This document shows, piece by piece, positions 46,375 to 56,644 of a stretch of DNA of 64,000 nucleotides; position 1 is the first letter of the stretch; each line of letters begins with the position of its first letter. This stretch comes from Tenacibaculum sp. 190130A14a (GTDB lineage Bacteria > Bacteroidota > Bacteroidia > Flavobacteriales > Flavobacteriaceae). The stretch covers positions 1,488,001 through 1,552,000 of the forward strand of contig NZ_OZ040189.1 in assembly GCF_964048965.1 (NCBI RefSeq), in the 5' to 3' direction. The position numbers and the translations under genes were made by a program. The notes beneath the pieces are model-generated. The model did no database searches. It had not been told where the DNA came from and worked only from the letters and a program-made list of their open reading frames with translations.

Positions 46375-48786
46375 TTATTTGTTGTTTTTTTCATTCTCCA
46401 ATAATTGCTCTAAAGCAATCAAATCAGGAACTAACACTTGTCGAGCTTTACTACCTTCAAATGGACCTACAATACCTGCAGCTTCCAATTGATCAATTAA
46501 TCTACCCGCTCTGTTATATCCTAGTTTTAACTTTCGTTGCAATAACGATGCCGAACCTTGCTGAGCTGTTACAATAACTTCAGCTGCTTCTTTAAATAGT
46601 TTATCCCTATCTGCTATATCAATATCAAGATTTGTGCCACCTTCTTCGCCAACATATTCAGGAAGTAAATGTGCATCTGGATAAGCTCTTTGGGAACCAA
46701 TATAATCTGTTATTTTTTCTACCTCTGGTGTATCTACAAAAGCACATTGAATACGGGTAATATCGTTTCCTCCAGAATATAACATATCTCCACGTCCAAT
46801 TAATTGATCGGCTCCAGGAGCATCTAATATTGTTCTACTATCAATTTTAGAAGTTACTCTAAAAGCAATTCTAGAGGGGAAGTTAGCTTTAATAATACCA
46901 GTAATTACATTTACAGAAGGACGCTGTGTTGCCACAATTAAATGGATTCCGATAGCACGAGCTAATTGGGCTAAACGAGCAATTGGAGTTTCTACTTCCT
47001 TACCTGCAGTCATAATTAAATCAGCAAATTCATCAATAACCAATACAATATATGGTAAGAACATATGACCATTTTCTGGATTTAGTTTACGAGCTTTAAA
47101 TTTAGTATTGTACTCTTTGATGTTACGAACCATTGCGTTTTTTAATAATTCATAACGGTTGTCCATTTCAATACAAAGTGAATTTAATGTATTGATTACT
47201 TTAGTGTTGTCTGTAATAATAGCCTCTTCAGAATCGGGTAGTTTGGCTAAATAATGACGTTCTATTTTATTAAATAAAGTAAGTTCTACTTTTTTAGGAT
47301 CTACCAGCACAAATTTAACTTCAGCAGGGTGTTTACGGTATAATAACGAAGTTAAAATAGCATTCAATCCAACAGATTTACCTTGTCCGGTTGCACCTGC
47401 CATTAATAAGTGAGGCATTTTAGCCAAATCAACTACAAAGGTTTCATTTGAAATTGTTTTACCTAATGCAATAGGAAGTTCCATAGCCGATTCTTGGAAT
47501 TTCTTTGAAGAAATTACAGAATGCATAGAAACGATGGTTGCTTTCTTATTAGGAACTTCAATACCAATAGTACCTTTACCTGGAATAGGAGCGATAATAC
47601 GAATTCCTAATGCAGATAAAGATAAAGCGATATCATCTTCTAAATTTTTAATTTTTGAAATACGGACTCCAGCTTCAGGAACTATTTCATATAATGTAAT
47701 TGTAGGACCTACAGTAGCTTTAATTTGAGCAATACCAATTTTGTAATTTTTTAAGGTTTCTACAATTTGGTTTTTATTAGCTTCAAGTTCTGCAGGATCT
47801 ATAGAAATACTTTCGTTATATTCTTTTAATAAGTTGAAGGTAGGAAACTTGTAGTTACCTAATTCTAATTTAGGATCAAACTCTCCAAAATCTTTAACCA
47901 ATTGATCCGAAAGATTTTCCGAAACATGAGATTCTTCGGCTATTTTTTCAATAGCAACTTCAACCTCTTTTTTAGTTTCTTCAGAAACAATAAGAGTAGG
48001 TTCTTGTGCGGGTTCTACTTCTAAAGAAAGTTCTTCTTTTACGGGGTCTTCCGATTTTATTTCTGAATGATTACTTATGGTAGGTTGTAAATTCTCTACT
48101 GATAGTTCAAAATCAGATTTTGAATCAACTATGGTTTCTTCAACCGGTACTTTAGGTGTTTCTTCTTTAATTGATTCGTTCTCTTTTTGCGAAGCTTTTA
48201 CTTTTTCATCAACAAGTTCTGGAGTTATTTTAAAACGAAGAATGATATAAGCGACAAGCAAAAAGAGTAGTAGTATAACCAGTCCTATTTTCCCTAAGAA
48301 GGCTTGTAAATATTCATTTAGCTCAAAACCTATAATACCAGATAATAGAGCCAGTTTTTTATCAACAAATCCAAGGGCTACAGAAATCCATAGCATACCT
48401 AATAATCCCCAATTCCATGAAGAAATAATACGCTTTAAGTTACTTTGTAAAAGTATTCTTACTCCACTAATAAAAAACAAGAAAACAAGCATAAAACCAC
48501 CAATTCCAAATCCTTTATAGATAAATAAATTACTTAATTTGGCGCCAATTTGGCCTAATAAATTCTTTGCTTTTATAGCTTTATCAGGAAATTGACTCAA
48601 TGCACTTTGATCTTCTTGCCATGAAAAGAAAAAAGAAATAAAGGCAACCAACAGGGCTAAAGAAAAAAGAATCAAAAATGATCCTAAAATACTTTGATTT
48701 TGTCTGTTATTTATAAAAGATTTTACTTTTGAAATAGCAGAAGGTTTTGTTGAAGTTTTCTTTTTTACGGTTTTCTTTTTGGCCAT
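46375..48786 (-). CDS. ftsK: DNA translocase FtsK/SpoIIIE, 803 aa
   Basis: A septal DNA pump for chromosome dimer resolution. Four N-terminal membrane helices are visible (from FLILFSLALLVAFISFFFSW to ILLLFLLVAYIIL), followed by an acidic Glu/Pro-rich linker. The RecA-like motor has Walker A GATGQGKSVGLNAI and Walker B IVLVIDEFADLIM. The C-terminal gamma winged helix reads LQRKLKLGYNRAGRLIDQLE. The protein has a normal length for Bacteroidetes. Confidence 0.97.
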   Translation of the reverse strand: MAKKKTVKKKTSTKPSAISKVKSFINNRQNQSILGSFLILFSLALLVAFISFFFSWQEDQSALSQFPDKAIKAKNLLGQIGAKLSNLFIYKGFGIGGFMLVFLFFISGVRILLQSNLKRIISSWNWGLLGMLWISVALGFVDKKLALLSGIIGFELNEYLQAFLGKIGLVILLLFLLVAYIILRFKITPELVDEKVKASQKENESIKEETPKVPVEETIVDSKSDFELSVENLQPTISNHSEIKSEDPVKEELSLEVEPAQEPTLIVSEETKKEVEVAIEKIAEESHVSENLSDQLVKDFGEFDPKLELGNYKFPTFNLLKEYNESISIDPAELEANKNQIVETLKNYKIGIAQIKATVGPTITLYEIVPEAGVRISKIKNLEDDIALSLSALGIRIIAPIPGKGTIGIEVPNKKATIVSMHSVISSKKFQESAMELPIALGKTISNETFVVDLAKMPHLLMAGATGQGKSVGLNAILTSLLYRKHPAEVKFVLVDPKKVELTLFNKIERHYLAKLPDSEEAIITDNTKVINTLNSLCIEMDNRYELLKNAMVRNIKEYNTKFKARKLNPENGHMFLPYIVLVIDEFADLIMTAGKEVETPIARLAQLARAIGIHLIVATQRPSVNVITGIIKANFPSRIAFRVTSKIDSRTILDAPGADQLIGRGDMLYSGGNDITRIQCAFVDTPEVEKITDYIGSQRAYPDAHLLPEYVGEEGGTNLDIDIADRDKLFKEAAEVIVTAQQGSASLLQRKLKLGYNRAGRLIDQLEAAGIVGPFEGSKARQVLVPDLIALEQLLENEKNNK

Positions 48787-48817
48787 GAATGTAAATTAGG
48801 TTGAGTGAATTACAACG

Positions 48818-49198
48818 TTAAAATATAACTATAATTTTAGGAAGGTAAATAATAAAAAATATAATTATAGAAACGAAAGCAGCAAAGGCAGGAGCACCTG
48901 CTGCTATATCTTTAATAAAACCAATTTTTTCGTGATAATCTGGATGAATAAAATCGGCAACTTTTTCAACGGCAGTGTTTAAAGCTTCTGCAACTAATAC
49001 CAGTCCAATAGCTAAACATTGGATCATCCATTCAACAGAGGAGATATCAAGATAGAAACCTAAAATAGTAACCAAAACGGCTATAGAAAACTGCACTTTA
49101 ATACTATCTTCTGTAGTTAAGAGTAGCCACATACCCTTTAAGGCAAACTTAATACTTCGTAATCTGCCTATAATAAAACCATCATTTGGGTTTTTCAT
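48818..49198 (-). CDS. Diacylglycerol/undecaprenol kinase family protein, 126 aa
   Basis: Three membrane helices and the signature EALNTAVEKVADFIHPDYHE followed by KDIAAGAPAFAAF identify the DgkA fold. These trimeric enzymes phosphorylate undecaprenol or diacylglycerol. In Gram-negatives they recycle diacylglycerol, while the Bacteroidetes type is closer to undecaprenol kinase; the substrate is not decided by sequence. It lies 7 nt downstream of tpx. Confidence 0.85.
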   Translation of the reverse strand: MKNPNDGFIIGRLRSIKFALKGMWLLLTTEDSIKVQFSIAVLVTILGFYLDISSVEWMIQCLAIGLVLVAEALNTAVEKVADFIHPDYHEKIGFIKDIAAGAPAFAAFVSIIIFFIIYLPKIIVIF

Positions 49199-49205
49199 AC
49201 TATAA

Positions 49206-49703
49206 TTATAATGCTTTTAAAGCCGCTTCGTAATTTGGTTCGTCAACAATTTCAGAAACTTGTTCTGTATGCGTAACAACACCTTCTTCATTAATTACTA
49301 CGATGCAACGAGAGTGTAAACTTGTTAAAGGTCCGCTTGTAATTTCTAAACCAAAATTTTTACCAAAATTACCATCAACAAAATCAGATAACATTACTAC
49401 ATTTTCGATACCCTCAGCTCCACAAAATCTACCTTGAGCAAATGGTAAATCCTTAGAAATACATAAAACCTTTGTGTTATCTAAACCAGCAGCTTGTTCA
49501 TTAAACTTTCTTACAGAGGTTGCACAAGTTCCTGTATCGACACTAGGAAAAATGTTTAATACTAATTTTTGTCCTTTAAAATCTGCAATGCTTTTTCGTG
49601 ATAAGTCACCTGCAACTAATTCAAAATCAGGTGCTTTTTTTCCGGTTTCAGGTAAGTTTCCGCTTGTATTTACTGGGTTTCCTTGTAAAGTAATTGCTGC
49701 CAT
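49206..49703 (-). CDS. tpx: Thiol peroxidase Tpx, 165 aa
   Basis: An atypical 2-Cys peroxiredoxin that reduces peroxides with thioredoxin. The peroxidatic Cys is in SVDTGTCATSVRKFNE and the resolving Cys in LPFAQGRFCGAEGIENV. The start MAAITLQGNPVNTSGNLPET and the length are typical. Divergent from the MATE gene. Confidence 0.95.
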   Translation of the reverse strand: MAAITLQGNPVNTSGNLPETGKKAPDFELVAGDLSRKSIADFKGQKLVLNIFPSVDTGTCATSVRKFNEQAAGLDNTKVLCISKDLPFAQGRFCGAEGIENVVMLSDFVDGNFGKNFGLEITSGPLTSLHSRCIVVINEEGVVTHTEQVSEIVDEPNYEAALKAL

Positions 49704-49819
49704 TTTCTTTTTGTTTTATCGAAATTCAAAGGTAACTAAATAATTTTGAAAATTGAAGGTTGAAAATTCATTCAAGCTTTAAAAGTCCTATCTTCGCGAT
49801 TCTAAACTTATAACATAAA

Positions 49820-51208
49820 TTGAAGCTATCACGTTATACATCTGAGTTTAAATATAATTGGCAATTGGCAGCACCAGTAATGCTGGGTATGTTAGGACAT
49901 ACATTTGTAAGTTTTATTGATAATATTATGGTAGGGCAATTAGGAACGGCTGAATTGGCAGCGGTTTCTTTGGGCAATAGTTTTATGTTTATTGCCATGT
50001 CTTTAGGAATTGGTTTTTCTACTGCAATAACTCCGTTAATTGCTGAAGCCGATGCAGCAGAAAATTTTAATAATGCTAAATCTACGTTTAAACATGGATT
50101 GTTCCTTTGTACATCTTTAGGTATCTTGATGTTTTTAGTAGTGTTTTTTTCAAAACCATTATTATATGCTATGGGGCAGCCTTATGAAGTGGTTGAATTG
50201 GCAATTCCATATTTAGATTTAGTGGCTTTTTCATTAATTCCATTGATTGTTTTTCAGGCATTTAAACAGTTTAGTGATGGAATGTCAATGACTAGATACC
50301 CTATGTATGCTACTATAGTGGCTAACGTTGCTAATGTTGTTTTAAACTATGTACTGATTTTTGGAAAATTTGGATTTCCAAAAATGGGTATTGTTGGAGC
50401 TGCTTATGGAACGTTGTTGTCACGTTTTATTATGGTTTTTTATTTATGGTGGTTGCTAACGCAAAAAGAACGATCTCAACGAATAGTAACAAATATTAAG
50501 ATTTTTATTCTTGATAAATTCATGTTGAAAAAAATTGTTAGCCTGGGTGCACCTAGTGCAATGCAAATGTTTTTTGAGGTAGCTATTTTTACTGCAGCCA
50601 TTTGGTTAAGTGGTTTGTTAGGGAAGAATCCTCAGGCGGCTAATCAAATAGCTTTAAACTTATCATCAATGACATTTATGGTGGCAATGGGGCTGAGTGT
50701 AGCAGCTATGGTACGCGTAGGAAATCAAAAGGGATTGAAAAATTATATAGAACTGAGACGAATAGCTTTTTCAATTTTTTTATTGGGAATAATGTTAGCT
50801 GTAGGATTTGCAATTATTTTCTTTATTTTTCACAAGAGTTTACCAAACATTTATGTTGATTTAAATGATGCAAAAAACTTATCTGATAATATGGAGGTGA
50901 TAAAAATTGCATCAATGTTGTTAATTGCGGCAGCATTTTTTCAAATTAGTGATAGTATACAAGTAATGGTATTAGGTGCATTAAGAGGTCTACAAGATGT
51001 AGCTATTCCAACAGTGATTACATTCATTTCGTATTGGTTGATTGGATTTCCGGTAAGTTATTTCTTAGGGAAAGAAGATGCTTACGGAAGTTTTGGGATT
51101 TGGCTAGGATTGCTAGCAGGATTGACATCAGCTTCGATATTATTATATATGAGATTTAATTATTTAACTTTGAAATTAATTAGAAAAGAACAAAATGAAC
51201 TTACCTAA
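49820..51208 (+). CDS. MATE-family efflux transporter, 462 aa
   Basis: Twelve hydrophobic helices are organised as two MatE repeats. The first starts AAPVMLGMLGHTFVSFIDNI, with MVGQLGTAELAAVSLGNSFM; the second starts SLGAPSAMQMFFEVAIFTAA. It exports drugs or cations by Na+ or H+ antiport. TTG is the start codon. The last codons overlap the next gene's ATG by 14 nt. Confidence 0.9.
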   Translation: MKLSRYTSEFKYNWQLAAPVMLGMLGHTFVSFIDNIMVGQLGTAELAAVSLGNSFMFIAMSLGIGFSTAITPLIAEADAAENFNNAKSTFKHGLFLCTSLGILMFLVVFFSKPLLYAMGQPYEVVELAIPYLDLVAFSLIPLIVFQAFKQFSDGMSMTRYPMYATIVANVANVVLNYVLIFGKFGFPKMGIVGAAYGTLLSRFIMVFYLWWLLTQKERSQRIVTNIKIFILDKFMLKKIVSLGAPSAMQMFFEVAIFTAAIWLSGLLGKNPQAANQIALNLSSMTFMVAMGLSVAAMVRVGNQKGLKNYIELRRIAFSIFLLGIMLAVGFAIIFFIFHKSLPNIYVDLNDAKNLSDNMEVIKIASMLLIAAAFFQISDSIQVMVLGALRGLQDVAIPTVITFISYWLIGFPVSYFLGKEDAYGSFGIWLGLLAGLTSASILLYMRFNYLTLKLIRKEQNELT

Positions 51209-51419
51209 ATTTTTATTAGCAGATAATAGTAGTCATCCTGAAGATATTTTTGTATTACATACAGAATATCCGAGGTTTTTAATAAACTTGAAAGATGATG
51301 AAATAGAATGGTTTGAAGATTTATCCAATGAAAACGAACAAGACTTGGCAAATGAAATGGAAAATTTAATCGAAGCCGCAGGTTCATTTTATGATGAAGA
51401 GATGAGTAAATACGAATAA
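51195..51419 (+). CDS. Small conserved acidic protein, 74 aa
   Basis: The sequence PKFLLADNSSHPEDIFVLHT, EYPRFLINLKDDEIEWFED and a very acidic tail is a conserved small protein found in Flavobacteriaceae next to various genes; no function is known to me. It overlaps the MATE gene end by 14 nt, so translation is likely coupled. A strong bidirectional terminator follows. Confidence 0.75.
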   Translation: MNLPKFLLADNSSHPEDIFVLHTEYPRFLINLKDDEIEWFEDLSNENEQDLANEMENLIEAAGSFYDEEMSKYE

Positions 51420-51421
51420 AT

Positions 51422-51450
51422 AAAAAGAGAAGGAATTTCCTTCTCTTTTT
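51422..51450. terminator. Bidirectional terminator
   Basis: The palindrome AGAGAAGGAATTTCCTTCTCT is flanked by A5 and T5, between convergent genes. Confidence 0.9.
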
Positions 51451-51452
51451 AT

Positions 51453-51965
51453 TTATTCGTCAGTGTTTATATTTAATAGTTGTTCTGCCTGTGCTTTCCA
51501 ATTATCTCGTTTGATTCTTCCTGGGAAAAATTGAATTAAGTTGGTAACCGTTTCTATATCCTTTTCTGTAAAATTACTTATTTGTTTATAGGTGAAAATA
51601 CCAATACTATTCAGCTTCTTTTCAATAAAAGAGCCAACTCCTTTAATTTTAGATAAGTCATCTTTATCATCTTCTGAGGCAGTTCCAATTCTTTTGAAGT
51701 TAAGTTTTTCTGGTTTTTTTATTTCGACACCACCACGATCAACAGTTTTTCGAGCTCTAATGATTAATTCTTGTGGTTCATCATCAATATCTTTTTCGCG
51801 AATGAAATTGTTGTTTTGTATGGTAGGTTCGATATTCTGAATAGGTGCTGGAGAATTTTTGCTGTAAAAAGTCATCGCAAAAATATAACCAATTAAAAAA
51901 GAACCTAGCATCCATAAGAAAAGTTCTATGGAAAACGAGATTGCTATAAAATTAATAAAATGCAT
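51453..51965 (-). CDS. Membrane-anchored protein with helix-hairpin-helix domain, 170 aa
   Basis: An N-terminal hydrophobic segment (FIAISFSIELFLWMLGSFLI, then GYIFAMTFY) is followed by a polar linker. The C-terminal 60 residues form a helix-hairpin-helix domain (LSKIKGVGSFIEKKLNSIGI, then YKQISNFTEKDIETVTNLI). This resembles the NuoE-like/DUF4332 fold seen in ribosomal L21-adjacent or quinone oxidoreductase-fused proteins. It is 12 nt behind the OmpA-like gene. Confidence 0.75.
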   Translation of the reverse strand: MHFINFIAISFSIELFLWMLGSFLIGYIFAMTFYSKNSPAPIQNIEPTIQNNNFIREKDIDDEPQELIIRARKTVDRGGVEIKKPEKLNFKRIGTASEDDKDDLSKIKGVGSFIEKKLNSIGIFTYKQISNFTEKDIETVTNLIQFFPGRIKRDNWKAQAEQLLNINTDE

Positions 51966-51977
51966 TATGGGGATTTT

Positions 51978-52913
51978 TTAGTTGATTACTATTTCAATTC
52001 TTCTGTTTTTTGCTCTACCTAATGGAGTATTATTATCTGCCAAGGGAGCTAATTCTCCTTTAGATAGGGTAGTTATTTTTAATGAGTCAATACCTTGTTG
52101 CACAAAATATTTTGCAACATTTTTGGCGCGTTGTAAACTGATCCACTCATTGGTTTGTTCTTCTCCAACATTATCAGTATGACCAGTTATGGTTAATTTT
52201 TTATTCGGATGCTTTTTTAAATAACTCTTTGCTTCTAGCAGGTAAGCGTATAAAGTTCTATCTGGTTTGAAATTTTCATTGCCAAAATGCGCATATAAAA
52301 CCTTGTTAGTTACTTCCTTTTGGATCGCTTGAAGTTTTTCTGGAGATATATTTTGATGAGCTATTCTAATACCATCTGCATAAAAACCTTCCAGATCATA
52401 AGTGTAATTGCCTAGTTGGCTCTTTAAAATGATTTTTTTAGGGTTGACACCATATTTCACTAGTTTGTCTTTTAAGTAGCTAGCTCTTGCCATACCAAAG
52501 TTTTGTCCATCTTCTAAAATTTCTCCATCCAAATAATCTGCAGTAATAAGTATTTCTTTTTCTTGATTGTTATTCAAAAAATTGAAAATGGAGTCTTTAA
52601 AATAATAAAACTGCTTAGGAAAAAGTACTCGAATGTTATTAGAGGATGTAACAAATTTGTGAGCAAAGTTAAGTTGTGCAAGTTGTTTGGTAAAAACAGG
52701 TTTTGTAACCTTCTCTTTTTTAGGGGTTGAATCTTTCTTTTTACTGTGTGCGGTATCGAGTGGTTGCTTTATTTTTTGAACAACCTTTGTTTTCGAAATT
52801 TTGTCAGGCGTCTTTAGTTCATCATTAGGAATTTGAGTATTACTTTGATAAACGAATTGCGCAACAATTGCGAATACAGTAAAAACGAGAAAAGCTTTTA
52901 AAAAGTTTCTCAT
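51978..52913 (-). CDS. OmpA-family peptidoglycan-associated protein, 311 aa
   Basis: An N-terminal membrane anchor (FLKAFLVFTVFAIVAQFVYQ) and a Lys/Pro-rich linker lead to two OmpA-like regions. The second is complete: LTITGHTDNVGEEQTNEWIS, SLQRAKNVAKYFVQQGI and the terminal PLGRAKNRRIEIVI, which bind diaminopimelate in peptidoglycan. The first is a partial, diverged copy (ILITADYLDGEILEDGQNFG, ARASYLKDKLVKYGV). The anchor suggests an inner-membrane location facing the cell wall. Confidence 0.85.
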   Translation of the reverse strand: MRNFLKAFLVFTVFAIVAQFVYQSNTQIPNDELKTPDKISKTKVVQKIKQPLDTAHSKKKDSTPKKEKVTKPVFTKQLAQLNFAHKFVTSSNNIRVLFPKQFYYFKDSIFNFLNNNQEKEILITADYLDGEILEDGQNFGMARASYLKDKLVKYGVNPKKIILKSQLGNYTYDLEGFYADGIRIAHQNISPEKLQAIQKEVTNKVLYAHFGNENFKPDRTLYAYLLEAKSYLKKHPNKKLTITGHTDNVGEEQTNEWISLQRAKNVAKYFVQQGIDSLKITTLSKGELAPLADNNTPLGRAKNRRIEIVIN

Positions 52914-53064
52914 TAGTATAGGGGATTTTAGTTAGTAGGTTTGATTAAAGCATAAAGATATAAAAAAAAACTACTCTTAAATAGGTAATTTTTAAAGATT
53001 TATAGATGGATACTTTATTTTGTTTAAAAAAAATGTATTTTTGTTAAACAAAATATTAATAATC

Positions 53065-53895
53065 ATGAAATCAATTGTTTTAAAACTTATCAGTTTAATA
53101 TTTCTATTACCCGTTACTCATAATGTTGAAATACAGGAGTTTCAGGGGCAGGCAGTTTATTTTTCCAAAGCAAAACTTGAATTGGGAAGATGGGGTGCAC
53201 GAATGAGTGAGGCTCAAAAGAAACAGATACAAGCAAGATTAAAAAATAGATTAGAGAAGACTTATATCTTAAATTTTAATAAGCAAGAATCGTTTTTTGA
53301 AGAAGAGGAGAAATTAGATGCAATATCAGGAGCTACGGATTCTTGGGGGAATAATTTCTCTCAAGGGGATCAATATAAAAATATAAAAGAGAACCGAATA
53401 GTTCAAAATCAAGAGTTCTATGGGAAACAATTTTTGGTAAAAGATAAACTTCAACAGATTGATTGGAAAATAGGTAAAGAATCTAAGAAAATAGGGAAGT
53501 ATTTATGCTTTAAAGCAACGGCTTCAATTCCTAAAAATGAACTTACTTGGTATAATTTTTCATGGAGCGATTTAAGAAAATCTGAAAGAAAAACAGATTC
53601 AACAGGTGTAAAGGGAGAACAAACTGTTGATTTGATAGCGGTTGAAGCTTGGTACACTCCACAAATACCAGTTAGCCATGGACCTGGTGAGTATTGGGGG
53701 TTACCAGGACTTATTTTAGAGGTGAGTGCGGGTAACAGAGTAATGTTATGCTCAAAAGTGATTATCAACCCTTCAGAGAAACTCATTATAGAAGCTCCTT
53801 CTAAAGGAAAAGAAATTACAAAAATGAAGTATCAAGAAACAATTAGAGGCAAAATGATGGAAATGAGAAACAATAGAGGTAGAAGAAGAAGGTAA
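53065..53895 (+). CDS. GLPGLI-family protein, 276 aa
   Basis: A signal peptide (MKSIVLKLISLIFLLPVTHN) and the family signature WGLPGLILEVSAGN are present, within a beta-rich domain ending in a basic tail (NNRGRRRR). GLPGLI proteins are encoded with TonB-dependent receptors in Bacteroidetes and are thought to act with them at the outer membrane. The start at 53065 is preferred over an in-frame start 15 codons upstream. The receptor gene follows after 33 nt. Confidence 0.85.
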   Translation: MKSIVLKLISLIFLLPVTHNVEIQEFQGQAVYFSKAKLELGRWGARMSEAQKKQIQARLKNRLEKTYILNFNKQESFFEEEEKLDAISGATDSWGNNFSQGDQYKNIKENRIVQNQEFYGKQFLVKDKLQQIDWKIGKESKKIGKYLCFKATASIPKNELTWYNFSWSDLRKSERKTDSTGVKGEQTVDLIAVEAWYTPQIPVSHGPGEYWGLPGLILEVSAGNRVMLCSKVIINPSEKLIIEAPSKGKEITKMKYQETIRGKMMEMRNNRGRRRR

Positions 53896-53928
53896 ATAAA
53901 ATGTAAAAATGTTACAATCAAACTTAGT

Positions 53929-56643
53929 ATGAAAAATATCGTAATCATATCGTTTTTACTGATTGCTCAAAATCTTTTTTCGCAAGTTGTTTTCAAGGGA
54001 GTGGTTAAAGATACTCTTAATAAACCTTTAGAACTGGCGAATGTTATTGCCATTAACAACAAAACTGAGGTTTTAGAGTCGTATGCAATTACAGATGAAC
54101 TTGGTAGGTATCAATTAAAACTAACAAAAAATAGCGGCTATAAAATACAGGTGAGTTATGTAGGAATGAAAACCAAAGAAAGTTTGGTAGTTGTTCAAGA
54201 AAATAATTTTACAAAAGATTTCATACTAAAATTAGATAATAGTCTTGATGAAGTTGAAATTACTTATGAGATGCCCGTTGTGGTGAAGGGAGATACATTG
54301 ATTTATAATGCAGATTCTTTTAAAAATGGAACAGAAAGAAAGTTGGAAGATGTATTGGAAAAATTACCTGGAGTAGAGATTAATGAAGAAGGTCAGGTCG
54401 AAGTTGAAGGGAAAGTAGTAAACAAGCTAATGGTAAATGGAAAAGATTTTTTTGATGGAGATACCAAATTAGCAACCAAAAACATACCATCAAAGGCTGT
54501 AGATAAGATTCAGGTTTTAAGAAACTATGCAGAGGTTGGTCAGCTAAGTGGTGTTCGTAATAACCAAGATAATGTAGCATTAAATATAAAGTTAAAAAAA
54601 GGAAAGGAAAGTTTTTGGTTTGGAAATGTTACTGTTGGAGCGGGGAATGCTCCTACAGATGAATTGTATTTGCTGCAGCCAAAACTGTTTTATTACAATC
54701 CCAAGTACAGTATTAACTTTATTGGTGATTTTAATAATATCGGAGAGGTAGCGCTCAGCAGGCGAGATATTAGAGGATTTGGAGGAGGTTTTAGAGCTCC
54801 TAGCAGAAGTAGTGGAACTAATATTAACTTAGGAGACAACAGCTTAAATTTTTTAACGAGTCAAGGAAATGCTTTAAAGATTGAAAACAAATTGGCTTCA
54901 GCAAACTTTAGTTATTCTCCCAAAAACACTTTAGATTTTAGTGGTTTTCTTATTTTTAATAGTAGTAAAATTCTATCAAGAGAATCTAATTTTATTCAGT
55001 ATTCAAATCAAGAGTTAGGGATACCAGATGAATCTACCGAACAAACCAGTACAGAGCGTTCCAATCAAGGTTTAATAAAATTAAGTCTTTCCTATAAGCC
55101 TAATTTTAATAATCAACTAGATTATGATGTGCTAGCAAGAGTTTCTAATGATCGTCAAAATCGAAATTTATTATCATCAGTATTAGGAGGTATTACTCAG
55201 ATAGATGAAGTGACACCTTATAGTGTAAACCAAAATTTCAACTATTATTATACTTTAAATGATACCAATATATTTGCATTAGAAGCACAATATTTAATAA
55301 AGAATGAAGATCCTTTTTACAATGCTATTTTAGAAAATACTTCGGCTAATACTGATTCTTTTGATGCTACAGCAGAAGCTCTAGGTTTAGATACAACCCA
55401 AAGTAGTTATGATCTTACTCAAAATAGGAGAATAAAATCAAATCAATTGGATGCTAAGCTAGATTATTATAAAATATTAAATACAAAAAGTAATCTTAAT
55501 TTGACGCTAGGTGTTATTGTGAGTAATCAAGAGTTTGATTCTAATATATTCCAATTTTTAGATAATAATTTGAAATTTAATCCAATACCTATTTTTAACG
55601 AGGGTAAAGTATCAAATAATACATCCTATAATTTTAGCGATGTTTATTTAGGGGCTCATTATAGATTTCGAAAAGGTAAATTCACTATTACTCCTGGTTT
55701 TTCTGTTCATGCTTATGGAAACAAGAATGTACAATTTGGCGAGGTGTATAAAGATAACTTTTTAAGAGTATTACCAGATTTTGAAACTAGAATTCAGTTA
55801 AAAAAAAGTGAAGCTTTAACTTTTAGATATGAAATGCGTAATCAATTTACAGATGTAACGAGGTTGGCAGAAGGAGTTGTTTTGAATAGTTTTAATGATA
55901 TACAATTTGGAGAACCAGCTTTGCAAAATGCACTTTCGCACAATTTAAGCCTTTTTTATAGTAGTTTTAACCTGTTTAATTACACAAATGTCTTTGCAAG
56001 AGCTTCTTATTCGAAAAATATCGACCAAATTAGAAGTTTGACAAGTTTTGAAAATGTAATAAGAACTAGTACTTTTTTTAATTCAAGTTTCGCAGATGAA
56101 AATATTAATGTGTTTGGTAGAGTGCAAAGAACTTTTGGTAAAATTAGAGCGAGTTTAAATGCAAGTTTCAATTACAGTAAATTAAATCAATTTATTCAAG
56201 ACAGGCAATCGCTAAACGAACGTTTTGTACAATCTTACACTCCTGGTATAAGAACTAATTATTTAGAAGCACCTAATGTGAATATCAGATATAGATATAG
56301 TGTTTCTAATAACAATCAAGGAAGTAGAAAAACAACATTTATAACCAATGCACCATCAATTGAATTTGATGCGTACTTATGGAAAAAAATCACGTTTAGA
56401 ACAGATTATACATATACCGATCAAGATTTAGGAGATGGTAACTCTCAATCGTTTCAAACATGGAATGCAACACTATCTTACAGGAAAAATAGAGATGCTA
56501 AGTGGGAGTATGAATTAAAAGCAACGAATTTATTAAATATTGATGCTCAAGTAAGAAATAATGCCAATGACATTTCCGTATTTAATTCAGAAGTTTTTAT
56601 TCAACCAAGGTTTATAACCTTCAGGTTTATATATAATTTGTAA
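53929..56643 (+). CDS. TonB-dependent receptor-like outer-membrane beta-barrel protein, 904 aa
   Basis: A signal peptide ends LFSQ. A carboxypeptidase-regulatory-like (CarboxypepD_reg) domain (FKGVVKDTLNKPLELANVIA) follows, then a plug domain (KLEDVLEKLPGVEINEEGQV, VNGKDFFDGDTKLATKNIPS). A long C-terminal beta-barrel ends in an aromatic strand (FITFRFIYNL). The layout matches the outer-membrane receptors paired with GLPGLI proteins. The cargo is unknown. The unusual Phe/Arg/Gly patch GRGFGGGFRAPSR-like near residue 290 is a loop. Confidence 0.88.
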   Translation: MKNIVIISFLLIAQNLFSQVVFKGVVKDTLNKPLELANVIAINNKTEVLESYAITDELGRYQLKLTKNSGYKIQVSYVGMKTKESLVVVQENNFTKDFILKLDNSLDEVEITYEMPVVVKGDTLIYNADSFKNGTERKLEDVLEKLPGVEINEEGQVEVEGKVVNKLMVNGKDFFDGDTKLATKNIPSKAVDKIQVLRNYAEVGQLSGVRNNQDNVALNIKLKKGKESFWFGNVTVGAGNAPTDELYLLQPKLFYYNPKYSINFIGDFNNIGEVALSRRDIRGFGGGFRAPSRSSGTNINLGDNSLNFLTSQGNALKIENKLASANFSYSPKNTLDFSGFLIFNSSKILSRESNFIQYSNQELGIPDESTEQTSTERSNQGLIKLSLSYKPNFNNQLDYDVLARVSNDRQNRNLLSSVLGGITQIDEVTPYSVNQNFNYYYTLNDTNIFALEAQYLIKNEDPFYNAILENTSANTDSFDATAEALGLDTTQSSYDLTQNRRIKSNQLDAKLDYYKILNTKSNLNLTLGVIVSNQEFDSNIFQFLDNNLKFNPIPIFNEGKVSNNTSYNFSDVYLGAHYRFRKGKFTITPGFSVHAYGNKNVQFGEVYKDNFLRVLPDFETRIQLKKSEALTFRYEMRNQFTDVTRLAEGVVLNSFNDIQFGEPALQNALSHNLSLFYSSFNLFNYTNVFARASYSKNIDQIRSLTSFENVIRTSTFFNSSFADENINVFGRVQRTFGKIRASLNASFNYSKLNQFIQDRQSLNERFVQSYTPGIRTNYLEAPNVNIRYRYSVSNNNQGSRKTTFITNAPSIEFDAYLWKKITFRTDYTYTDQDLGDGNSQSFQTWNATLSYRKNRDAKWEYELKATNLLNIDAQVRNNANDISVFNSEVFIQPRFITFRFIYNL

Positions 56644-56644
56644 A